A stretch of 6,683 nucleotides of DNA from Bordetella parapertussis. GTDB lineage: Bacteria; Pseudomonadota; Gammaproteobacteria; Burkholderiales; Burkholderiaceae_B. The notes under the pieces are model-generated. The model saw only the letters and a program-made list of their open reading frames with translations. It did no database searches and had not been told where the DNA came from. Positions 1 through 5,888 of this stretch are shown here, one piece after another. Numbering within the stretch: position 1 is the first letter of the stretch; each line of letters opens with the position of its first letter. Position numbers and translations under genes: made by a program. Location of the stretch: positions 1 to 6,683 of the forward strand of contig CAMCWG010000167.1 of assembly GCA_945882005.1 (NCBI GenBank), written 5' to 3'.

Positions 1-749
1 TGGTGATTCAGCCGCACTACGTCAGCGTGACGTTCGGTGCGGGTGGCTCGACGCGTGAAGGGACGCTCGATACTGTGCGGACCATGCGTGATTTAGGTTG
101 CGATGCTGCGCCACATCTGTCGTGTATCGGTGCGTCGCATGATGATTTGCGTGCGTTGTTGCAGCGCTATCGGCAAGAGGGCGTCAAACGTATCGTTGCG
201 TTGCGTGGCGACCTGCCCTCTGGCATGGGTGCTGATGCGGCAGGTGCTTTGCGTCATGCGAACGATTTAGTTGACTTTATTCGTAAAGAGACTGGTGACT
301 GGTTTCACATCGAAGTGGCCGCCTACCCAGAGATGCATCCGCAGGCAGCAAGCCCTGAGCAAGACTTGATGCACTTCGTGCGTAAAGTGCGCGCTGGTGC
401 GGATAGTGCAATTACCCAATATTTTTTCAATGCTGACGCGTATTTTAATTTCGTCGACCGCGTTCAGGCCAAAGGCATTGATATTCCCATCGTGCCAGGC
501 ATTATGCCGATTACCAACTACACACAACTTATGCGTTTCTCGGATATGTGTGGCGCTGAAGTGCCACGCTGGATTCGCTTGCGCTTAGCTGAGTTGGGCG
601 ATGACAAAGAGTCGATTCGCGCCTTTGGCGCGGATGTAGTGACGGACTTATGTGAGACTCTGCTCGATAATGGCGTGCCTGGCTTGCACTTCTATACGCT
701 TAATAACGCCGAGGCGACGCTGGCGATTTGGCGCGGCTTGCAAGGTTAG
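1..749 (+). CDS. metF: 5,10-methylenetetrahydrofolate reductase, 5' end outside the window
   Basis: This flavoprotein of the cytoplasm reduces 5,10-methylene-THF to 5-methyl-THF, the methyl donor for methionine synthase. The visible part has 248 codons from base 3 to a TAG stop at 747-749. Counting from base 3, the SVTFGAGGSTREGTLD segment is at residues 8-23, AAPHLSCI at 35-42, and ALRGDLPSG at 66-74; Asp70 there corresponds to E. coli Asp120 near the flavin. VAAYPEMHP is at 105-113, AITQYFF at 136-142 (Gln139 matches E. coli Gln183, a folate contact), VPGIMPI near 163-169, and GLHFYTLN close to the C-terminus. The N-terminal strand with the catalytic Glu (the EFFPP motif) is missing because the window begins inside the gene. 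By comparison with the family, roughly 30-50 residues lie upstream, so the GTG at base 3 is an internal Val codon, not the start. The rest is intact with no frameshift. It is convergent with the binding-protein gene, with a terminator between them. Confidence 0.96.
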   Translation, partial: VIQPHYVSVTFGAGGSTREGTLDTVRTMRDLGCDAAPHLSCIGASHDDLRALLQRYRQEGVKRIVALRGDLPSGMGADAAGALRHANDLVDFIRKETGDWFHIEVAAYPEMHPQAASPEQDLMHFVRKVRAGADSAITQYFFNADAYFNFVDRVQAKGIDIPIVPGIMPITNYTQLMRFSDMCGAEVPRWIRLRLAELGDDKESIRAFGADVVTDLCETLLDNGVPGLHFYTLNNAEATLAIWRGLQG

Positions 750-767
750 TTCGGCAGTGCGTCCCAT

Positions 768-805
768 AAAAAAGGGAGTCTCCTTGAGAGCCTCCCTTTT
801 TTATT
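768..805. terminator. Bidirectional Rho-independent terminator between metF and the TctC-family gene
   Basis: An A6 run (768-773) and GGGAG (774-778) pair with CTCCC (792-796) and a T6 run (797-802). After one T/C mismatch, CTC (780-782) pairs with GAG (788-790) around a five-base loop. The T tract follows the stem on the + strand. The A tract before it gives an equal T tract on the - strand, so the element can end transcription from both convergent genes. It starts 18 bases after the metF stop and ends 44 bases before the stop of the binding-protein gene. Confidence 0.92.
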
Positions 806-814
806 CTAGTACGA

Positions 815-840
815 ACAGGTGGCCGGTCAGGCCCACCTGT
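815..840. repeat. Inverted repeat forming a hairpin just after the TctC-family stop codon
   Basis: ACAGGTGG (815-822) and CCACCTGT (833-840) form a perfect 8-bp stem around ten bases. Inside, CC/GG pairing with a one-base bulge could lengthen the stem. It lies nine bases past the stop codon of the - strand gene and before the main terminator at 768-805. Neither strand has a T run directly after it, so it is not a classical terminator. A role in protecting the mRNA 3' end or aiding termination is inference. Confidence 0.6.
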
Positions 841-849
841 CTACAACGC

Positions 850-1839
850 TTAGTCAGCGTACTGACCTGCTGCCTTGAGCAGTGGCGCCCACTTTGCGAT
901 CTCATCCTTGACCCAGGCTTGGAGGGCTTCAGGGGTCTGTTTGGCTTCCGGGACGATGACTGCGCCGAGATCAGCTGCCTTAGCAATCACAGCCGGGTCC
1001 TTCAGTGCGGCCTTAAGTGCTGCATTCAGGCGCGCGGCGACTGGGGCAGGAATGTTCTTCGGCCCGTAGATACCGTGCCAAACAACGATTTCAAAATCCT
1101 TGAGGCCACCTTCACGCAGGGTTGGGGTGTCTGGCAGGTAGGACAAACGCTCGGCTGAGGTCACACCGTACAGTTTGACGGTTTTTGCCTTGATCTGTGC
1201 AAGCGTTTGTGTCGTCTGGTCGCACAAGACGTCTAGCTGACCGCCCAACAGTGCGATCATTGCAGGGCCAGTGCCCGAGTAAGGGATGGCGGTAAAGCCA
1301 ACCCCCAGCGCTTGCTGCAGCAGCGTGCCGCAAAGCTGTGATACAGCGCCCAAGCCTGCGTTAGCCAGGTTGATTTTTGTGCCCTGTGCTTTTGCATAGG
1401 CAATAAACTCAGCCATGTTGTTAGGTGGCAGATCTTTACGGCCGAGCAGTGTCATGGGGACGTCAGCAACCAAACCGACGTACGTGAAGTCAGTCAGAGC
1501 ATTGAAGGGCAGTTTGCGATACAGCGTAGGGGCAGTTGCCATGCCATTGTGATGGATGAGTAGTGTGTAGCCATCGGGCGCGGCTTTCGCCACGGCGCCT
1601 GAGGCGATCGTTCCGCCTGCGCCAGCGCGGTTTTCGACAACCACGGATTGACCCAGATCCTTGGTCATGGCCGCAGCGAGTGTGCGGGCCAAAATATCTG
1701 TTGGACCGCCAGCTGCAAAAGGCACGACCAATGTGACCGGCTTAGTTGGAAAAGTTTGTGCCACGGACGCAGCGGTGAAGGCTGTCGAGATCAGGCCAGC
1801 AGCAAGCATCAAACCGCTTAGTGTTTTTGGAAAATTCAT
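850..1839 (-). CDS. Tripartite tricarboxylate transporter substrate-binding protein (TctC/Bug family), orphan
   Basis: This is a 329-residue secreted solute-binding protein. Bug/TctC proteins bind small carboxylates or similar solutes in the periplasm and, where partners exist, deliver them to a TctA/TctB membrane carrier. A signal peptide covers about residues 1-27: Lys at position 5, a hydrophobic core near 8-24, and Ser-Val-Ala before a likely cut after Ala27. The mature protein opens with the family hallmark FPTKPVTLVVPFAAGG (residues 30-45) followed by PTDILAR. Further typical blocks are NRAGAGGTIAS, PDGYTLL, YSGTGPAMIALLGGQLD, CDQTTQTLAQIKA and the YLPDTPTLREGG region. Length is normal. 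The ATG has a good ribosome binding site. No tctA or tctB lies nearby, so the transport partner and ligand are unknown. The gene is on the same strand as the cyclo-ligase upstream, 130 bases away, so it could be read from its own promoter or partly from that gene. Confidence 0.93.
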   Translation of the reverse strand: MNFPKTLSGLMLAAGLISTAFTAASVAQTFPTKPVTLVVPFAAGGPTDILARTLAAAMTKDLGQSVVVENRAGAGGTIASGAVAKAAPDGYTLLIHHNGMATAPTLYRKLPFNALTDFTYVGLVADVPMTLLGRKDLPPNNMAEFIAYAKAQGTKINLANAGLGAVSQLCGTLLQQALGVGFTAIPYSGTGPAMIALLGGQLDVLCDQTTQTLAQIKAKTVKLYGVTSAERLSYLPDTPTLREGGLKDFEIVVWHGIYGPKNIPAPVAARLNAALKAALKDPAVIAKAADLGAVIVPEAKQTPEALQAWVKDEIAKWAPLLKAAGQYAD

Positions 1840-1845
1840 GTCGTG

Positions 1846-1850
1846 CCCTT
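1846..1850 (-). promoter_or_regulatory. Ribosome binding site of the TctC-family gene
   Basis: On the - strand AAGGG stands six bases before the ATG at 1837-1839, a normal Shine-Dalgarno spacing. It supports this ATG, which also gives a full-length signal peptide. Confidence 0.75.
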
Positions 1851-1871
1851 GTCGTTATATAACTATCGATT

Positions 1872-1900
1872 ATTTTAGCTTGATAGAGCCTGTTTCACGA
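1872..1900 (-). promoter_or_regulatory. Weak candidate sigma-70 promoter for the TctC-family gene
   Basis: On the - strand, TAAAAT (1877 down to 1872) matches the -10 consensus at five of six bases. At 17-base spacing the -35 position (1900 down to 1895) reads TCGTGA, only three of six matches. Transcription would begin near 1865 and leave a leader of about 26 bases including the ribosome binding site. The poor -35 would fit a promoter needing an activator, but this is inference from a short, AT-richer stretch. Confidence 0.28.
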
Positions 1901-1910
1901 TCGATTGCCC

Positions 1911-1928
1911 CTACATCACATGAGGTAG
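1911..1928. promoter_or_regulatory. Operator-like imperfect dyad upstream of the TctC-family gene
   Basis: The 18-base segment CTACATCACATGAGGTAG is an inverted repeat with seven of nine pairs matched (CTAC/GTAG and TCA/TGA, with mismatches at the fifth and central pairs). It sits about 72-89 bases before the start codon and, if the candidate promoter is right, is centred near -54, a usual place for an activator site. No regulator gene is visible in the window and I do not recognise the motif, so this is only a candidate. Confidence 0.3.
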
Positions 1929-1951
1929 ATCAAACCAGTGTCGCCTTGCTT

Positions 1952-1972
1952 TGAGCGGAATCAAGCCGCTCA
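1952..1972 (-). terminator. Hairpin spanning the cyclo-ligase stop codon, possible weak terminator
   Basis: TGAGCGG (1952-1958) and CCGCTCA (1966-1972) form a perfect 7-bp stem with a seven-base loop. The - strand arm starts with the TGA stop codon of the cyclo-ligase gene itself (1972 down to 1970). No T run follows on the - strand, so it is at best an imperfect or Rho-assisted terminator, or an attenuating hairpin before the downstream binding-protein gene. Confidence 0.4.
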
Positions 1973-2572
1973 GAGCGGCGCTTTGGGTATCCAGCCAGTC
2001 GGTGTCGCGACTGCGTGCAAGACAAAATCATGTGGCGCGGGTTTGAATTCAGCATCTTCGGGGACACGCCCCTCGCTCCAGGCGATCCCGATTGTGACCA
2101 GGTAGGGATTTTCTGAGGCGAGTTTTACAAGGCTGCGGTCGTAATAGCCCCCTCCGTAGCCAAGGCGCTCACCGTGCGGTCCGAACCCCAGCGTGGGGAC
2201 CAGCACCACGTCCGGTGTAAGAGGCCTTGTGCGCGCGGGCTCAAGCACCCCGAAGGCGCCTTCAGTCAGGCTGTCGCTTGGCATCCAGCGGTGAAACTCG
2301 AGCGGGGTCGCAGGTCCAGCAACTGCAGGTAACGCGACATGTGCGCCTTGCTCATGGAGCCACTTGAGAAGGGGCCGGATGTCTAGCTCATCAGCTAAAG
2401 GCCAAAAGCCGGCCACGACTCTGCCCCGTAAGGTGGGCTCACCGCGCTGGCTAAACCAGTTGCGCACATGTGCGCACAGCAGGTTGCTATGCCGTTGACG
2501 CTGATCAATAGAAATCGTCTTGCGAAGCTCGCGGAGCCGCATCCTGAGCATGTCTGCGTTATTCTTCAACAT
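1970..2572 (-). CDS. ygfA: 5-formyltetrahydrofolate cyclo-ligase (5,10-methenyl-THF synthetase)
   Basis: This 200-residue cytoplasmic enzyme uses ATP to convert 5-formyl-THF into 5,10-methenyl-THF, returning a stored or inhibitory folate to the one-carbon pool. The family signature is complete: VPTLGFGPHGERLGYG at residues 125-140 followed by GGYYDR at 141-146, the nucleotide and metal binding loop. The basic N-terminal helix LRELRKTI (13-20) is typical of the ATP-phosphate side. GFWPLADELDIRPLL (55-69) matches the usual start of the folate pocket, and PHDFVLHAVATPTGW (180-194) the usual C-terminal end. Length is normal. The chosen ATG (2570-2572) has no visible Shine-Dalgarno sequence; in-frame ATGs at residues 8 and 11 are alternatives and would still keep the basic helix. 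The gene is divergent from slt, with only 20 bases between the starts as called. The 6S RNA gene often found beside ygfA is not in this space. Confidence 0.94.
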   Translation of the reverse strand: MLKNNADMLRMRLRELRKTISIDQRQRHSNLLCAHVRNWFSQRGEPTLRGRVVAGFWPLADELDIRPLLKWLHEQGAHVALPAVAGPATPLEFHRWMPSDSLTEGAFGVLEPARTRPLTPDVVLVPTLGFGPHGERLGYGGGYYDRSLVKLASENPYLVTIGIAWSEGRVPEDAEFKPAPHDFVLHAVATPTGWIPKAPL

Positions 2573-2574
2573 AT

Positions 2575-2579
2575 AGGAG
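2575..2579 (+). promoter_or_regulatory. Possible Shine-Dalgarno sequence for slt, with long spacing
   Basis: AGGAG lies 13 bases before the first in-frame ATG of slt (2593). That is longer than usual, but it is the only good Shine-Dalgarno match near any of the three candidate starts (2593, 2614, 2641). It sits directly next to the ATG of the divergent cyclo-ligase gene. It may also be chance. Confidence 0.35.
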
Positions 2580-2592
2580 CGTTGATCGCCAA

Positions 2593-4779
2593 ATGTGTAT
2601 TGAGAAACTGTTTATGACTCTTCGAGCAAGATACCAGAATATGAAGGCTATTGCGGTGGTCGCGTTGGGGTGTTTCTTGCTTGCTTCGCAAGTTCAAGCT
2701 CAACCTGCCGGCCCTGCGGGCTCAACGACCGAGCAGTTCGTTTTAAGGTCGGACGGAACCTTGGTGCCGGTTGCAGAGCCCAAAACGGCGCCTCGCACAG
2801 TGACTCCCATTCCACCAGCTGACGCGCCGCGCGCCAGTTCTTCTGCGAATACAAATCGGTCGGCGAAGCCTGCGCCGGTGCCTAGCGCCGGCTCCATTGC
2901 CGATCCAGAGTCGACACCGGCCGCGCAAGCGGTTGCAGCAGCCCGTCAGGCGCTTAATAGCAAACAGTTCACACAGCTCGCAAGCTTTGTTCCTAAAGCG
3001 CGTGGCGATATTTTGGCGATCTATCCAGAGTATTGGGCCACACGGATCAAGGTTTGGTCCTACAACGCGGTCGGTGCTCGCCAAGAGGTTGAGGGCTTTC
3101 TTGAAAAGTACAAAGGCTCGTACCTTGCTGATCGCTTGCGCACAGACTGGATTCTGACTGCGGCACGTCAGGGCGACTTCGGGACCGTCCGCGAACTGGG
3201 TGCAGTGCGTCAGGGCAGCAATAATTTGTCCTGTGCGCAGCTTGAGGCCAGCCACATGACGGGCCGACGTGCCAACCTGCTTGAAGCCACAAAAGTCTTT
3301 GCGCCTGCGCCTGCCTGCTGGAAATTGTTTGATCAACTTGTGGCCGATCGCGTGCTGAGCAACGACGATTTGCTCCCTTACTTGCAGGATGCGATCGAAG
3401 ATAACAAAACGACGGACGCCAGAAAATTTGCTGGCTATATCTTTGAGTCGGCGGATCTGAGTGCCTACGATGCGATGATGGCCGCTCCCGCAAAATGGCT
3501 GGCGAGTCAGACCGGTGCAGTGTCTGGACTGCGCGCTGAGGTTATTGCTCTGGGACTTGCGCGGTTGGCACGGACCGATCTGAAAGCTGCTGTGGCTGCA
3601 ACGCAAGGTACGTGGAGCACACGCTTGCCTAAGAAAAATCTGCAGTGGGCATATGGTCAGCTCGGCTTGTGGGGGATGATGCGTCTCGATCCGAATGCAA
3701 TCGATTGGTACAAGGAGTCGGGCGGAGTGCGGTTGTCTGTTCATAACGAAGCTTGGCGTGTGCGCGCAGCGTTACGTCAGCCAAAGATTGACTGGGCCTG
3801 GGTGATTCGTCATATCGATCAGATGAGCGCTACACAGAAAGCGGACTCGACCTGGGTGTACTGGAAAGCCCGAGGGCTCGCCGCCACAGGCAAAAAAGAC
3901 GAGGCACAAAAGGCCTATGCTTCGATCGCAACGGAATACAGTTTTTACGGCCAACTCGCAGCAGAAGAGCTGGGCAAGAGCATTGCCGTACCGGATCGTC
4001 CTGCGCCAGTAACTGCTCAGGAACTCAAAGAGGCGCGTTCTAACCCGGGCTTGCGTCGAGCAGTCACACTGTTTAAGCGCGGCTGGCGCACCGATGCTGT
4101 GCCAGAGTGGAACTTCACCTTGATTGGGATGACGGATCGTCAACTGCTCGCCGCCGCTGAGCTGGCACGACAAGAACATATTTATGATCGTGTCGTAGTG
4201 ACCTCTGGCCGTACGAAAAAAGAGATCGATTTCACGCAACGTTTCGTCGCGCCGTTTGAGTCGCGCGTCAGCGAGCAAGCGCGTGCGGTTGATGTTGACC
4301 CTGCCTGGGTCTATGGTTTGATTCGCCAGGAATCACTATTCATCATGGATGCGCGTTCACATGTTGGCGCTTCGGGTCTGATGCAGTTGATGCCTGCGAC
4401 TGCCCGCTGGATGGCTGGCAAAATCGGCATGAAGGATTTCACACCAGGCAAGGTCAACGATTTTGATACCAATACTAAGCTGGGTACCAGTTACTTGAGC
4501 ATGGTGCAGTCTGATTTGGGCGGATCGCAGGTGTTGGCGAGTGCGGGCTATAACGCGGGTCCTGGCCGGCCGATGTTGTGGCGCTCGCGCTTAAGTGCAC
4601 CCGTTGAGGGGGCGATTTTTGCCGAGACGATTCCATTTAACGAAACGCGCGACTACGTTAAAAAAGTGATGTCGAACGCAACCTATTACGCCGCCTTGTT
4701 CAGTGGTCAGCCGCAATCGCTTAAGCAGCGTTTGGGCCAGATCGAGCCTCAACCCTACGCGCGTAGCCCATTGCCGTGA
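2593..4779 (+). CDS. slt: Soluble lytic murein transglycosylase, Slt70-like (family 1A)
   Basis: This periplasmic enzyme cuts the MurNAc-GlcNAc bond of peptidoglycan without water, leaving 1,6-anhydro-MurNAc ends. Counted from the ATG at 2593 it has 728 residues. A hydrophobic export segment [14 protein letters not shown] (19-32) ends at QVQA (33-36). A Pro/Ala/Ser-rich linker follows to about 112, then the alpha-helical superhelix typical of Slt70 to about 550, including Cys214 and Cys242, which may form a disulfide. The catalytic SLT domain is C-terminal: [13 protein letters not shown] (571-583) with the catalytic Glu580, [13 protein letters not shown] (592-604), [10 protein letters not shown] (650-659) and [18 protein letters not shown] (678-695). 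All key motifs are intact. The protein is longer than E. coli Slt70 mainly because of the N-terminal linker. The start is uncertain: Met8 (2614) and Met17 (2641) are alternatives, and Met17 gives the most classical signal peptide. A Cys at 27 does not make a good lipobox. The stop overlaps the start of cca. Confidence 0.95.
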   Translation: MCIEKLFMTLRARYQNMKAIAVVALGCFLLASQVQAQPAGPAGSTTEQFVLRSDGTLVPVAEPKTAPRTVTPIPPADAPRASSSANTNRSAKPAPVPSAGSIADPESTPAAQAVAAARQALNSKQFTQLASFVPKARGDILAIYPEYWATRIKVWSYNAVGARQEVEGFLEKYKGSYLADRLRTDWILTAARQGDFGTVRELGAVRQGSNNLSCAQLEASHMTGRRANLLEATKVFAPAPACWKLFDQLVADRVLSNDDLLPYLQDAIEDNKTTDARKFAGYIFESADLSAYDAMMAAPAKWLASQTGAVSGLRAEVIALGLARLARTDLKAAVAATQGTWSTRLPKKNLQWAYGQLGLWGMMRLDPNAIDWYKESGGVRLSVHNEAWRVRAALRQPKIDWAWVIRHIDQMSATQKADSTWVYWKARGLAATGKKDEAQKAYASIATEYSFYGQLAAEELGKSIAVPDRPAPVTAQELKEARSNPGLRRAVTLFKRGWRTDAVPEWNFTLIGMTDRQLLAAAELARQEHIYDRVVVTSGRTKKEIDFTQRFVAPFESRVSEQARAVDVDPAWVYGLIRQESLFIMDARSHVGASGLMQLMPATARWMAGKIGMKDFTPGKVNDFDTNTKLGTSYLSMVQSDLGGSQVLASAGYNAGPGRPMLWRSRLSAPVEGAIFAETIPFNETRDYVKKVMSNATYYAALFSGQPQSLKQRLGQIEPQPYARSPLP
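4755..4766. repeat. Perfect 12-bp palindrome just before the cca start
   Basis: CTACGCGCGTAG is a perfect palindrome within the last codons of slt, nine bases before the cca GTG. It occupies the place where a Shine-Dalgarno sequence would be expected and none is seen there. It may be a coincidence of coding sequence for Tyr-Ala-Arg; any role in translation coupling is speculative. Confidence 0.35.
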
Positions 4780-5864
4780 GCGTTGACCCCGTCGTCGCTG
4801 GCTTGCAGGCTTATGTCGTCGGCGGTGCTGTGCGCGATGCCTTGCTTGGTCTGCCGCATGGCGATCGTGATTGGGTGGTCGTTGGTTCAACCCCCGAAGA
4901 GATGGCGAAGCGCGGATTTATTCCCGTTGGCGGCGACTTTCCGGTTTTCTTGCACCCCCAAACCAAAGAGGAATACGCGCTTGCAAGAACAGAGCGTAAG
5001 TCTGGTCGTGGTTACAAAGGCTTCACGTTTTATACCGGCGTGGATGTCACGATTGAAGAAGATCTTCGCCGTCGTGACCTAACCGTCAACGCGATTGCAC
5101 AGACGGCAACAGGTGCGCTGATTGACCCTTTGAATGGACAGGCAGATTTAAAAGCGCGTGTCTTTCGGCATGTTGGCGAGGCCTTTAAAGAAGACCCGGT
5201 TCGTATTTTGCGCCTGGCCCGCTTTGCTGCGCGCTTTGTTGATTTCGCTGTTGCACCTGAGACGATGGTTCTTTGTCAGACCATGGTCGCGGAGGGTGAG
5301 GTCGATGCGCTTGTGCCTGAACGTGTCTGGCAAGAGCTCTCGCGCGGTTTGCTGTGTGTACAGCCTTCGCGCATGATGCAGGTGCTGGATGAGGCAGGCG
5401 TCCTGCCCCGAGTCATGCCGCAGTGGCGCTCCAGTGACAGCGTGCTTGCAGCCATTGATAGTTCTATAACGCACACACTGCCACTCGAGGCGCGGTATGC
5501 CTTGTTTTGTTTGAATACAGAGGATCGTGCCGGTTTGTCGCGACAGTTGCGTGCACCGGGCGATTGCGCAGATATGGCACGTTTGCTGCCAGTCGTTCTT
5601 GAGGCGTATCTGACACAACAGAATGCAGAGTCTGTCTTGAGCCTCTTTGAGGTGTGCGATGCCCTGCGCAAGCCCGAGCGCTTGCGTGCGCTGTTGCGTA
5701 CGGCTGCAGTCGTGGCGACTGTTGATGTTGAACAATGGGAAGCGCGCTTAATCTGTGTGCTGGGTGTGGATGCCGGCCAGGCAGCAAAACAGGCAAGTCA
5801 TCCCTCAGCGATCAAGGCAGCCGTGCGCCAGGCGAGACTGAACGCGTTAGCGCGAGTGATCTGA
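4776..5864 (+). CDS. cca: CCA-adding enzyme (tRNA nucleotidyltransferase), short form lacking an HD motif
   Basis: Cca adds or repairs the 3'-terminal CCA of tRNAs in the cytoplasm using CTP and ATP without a nucleic acid template. The 362-residue protein has the class II nucleotidyltransferase head: [12 protein letters not shown] (14-25), the metal-binding GDRDW (29-33, Asp30 and Asp32), [20 protein letters not shown] (55-74) with KSG after it, [11 protein letters not shown] (98-108), the EDPVR nucleotide-selection motif (139-143) followed by [10 protein letters not shown], and [12 protein letters not shown] (181-192). E. coli Cca (about 412 residues) continues with an HD phosphohydrolase domain; here the aligned place ARYALFCLN (239-247) has Leu-Asn instead of His-Asp and the tail is short. 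So it probably has CCA addition but not the phosphatase or phosphodiesterase activities. It starts with GTG, overlapping the slt stop by four bases (GTGA) and without a clear Shine-Dalgarno sequence, which suggests translational coupling to slt. Confidence 0.95.
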   Translation: MSVDPVVAGLQAYVVGGAVRDALLGLPHGDRDWVVVGSTPEEMAKRGFIPVGGDFPVFLHPQTKEEYALARTERKSGRGYKGFTFYTGVDVTIEEDLRRRDLTVNAIAQTATGALIDPLNGQADLKARVFRHVGEAFKEDPVRILRLARFAARFVDFAVAPETMVLCQTMVAEGEVDALVPERVWQELSRGLLCVQPSRMMQVLDEAGVLPRVMPQWRSSDSVLAAIDSSITHTLPLEARYALFCLNTEDRAGLSRQLRAPGDCADMARLLPVVLEAYLTQQNAESVLSLFEVCDALRKPERLRALLRTAAVVATVDVEQWEARLICVLGVDAGQAAKQASHPSAIKAAVRQARLNALARVI

Positions 5865-5868
5865 TCCG

Positions 5869-5888
5869 TTGTCCTTCAAGAGGAGCAA
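5869..5888. terminator. Weak hairpin filling the gap between convergent cca and the methyltransferase gene
   Basis: TTGTCCT (5869-5875) pairs with AGGA (5881-5884) and, after a bulged G, CAA (5886-5888), around a five-base loop TCAAG. It takes up almost all of the 24 bases between the two stop codons. No T run follows on either strand, so it is not a canonical intrinsic terminator; it may help separate the two convergent transcripts. Confidence 0.3.

Noticed and set aside
3..5. GTG at base 3 as the metF start
   Set aside because: The protein would lack the N-terminal strand with the catalytic Glu; the frame is simply cut by the window edge.
652..1158. A 168-codon open frame on the + strand running from the metF end across the terminator into the TctC-family gene
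   Set aside because: It crosses a strong terminator, overlaps two well-supported genes in other frames and shows no protein family pattern.
2573..2592. 6S RNA gene (ssrS), often found next to ygfA
   Set aside because: Only 20 bases separate ygfA from slt and the gap on the other side is 130 bases without the long 6S-type hairpin, so there is no room or sequence for it here.
2671..2673. Cys27 of Slt as a lipoprotein attachment site
   Set aside because: The preceding residues Ala-Leu-Gly do not give a normal lipobox, the Cys is followed by more hydrophobic residues, and a signal peptidase I site at QVQA follows.
2743..3744. A 333-codon open frame on the - strand inside slt
   Set aside because: It lies wholly antisense to a well-supported slt reading frame, its translation is rich in Arg, Cys, His and Gln with no recognisable domain, and it has no ribosome binding site. 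It is a shadow of a codon-biased gene.
5148..5735. A 195-codon open frame on the - strand inside cca
   Set aside because: It is antisense to the conserved cca frame and encodes a low-quality Arg/His/Cys/Gln-rich sequence with no family features.
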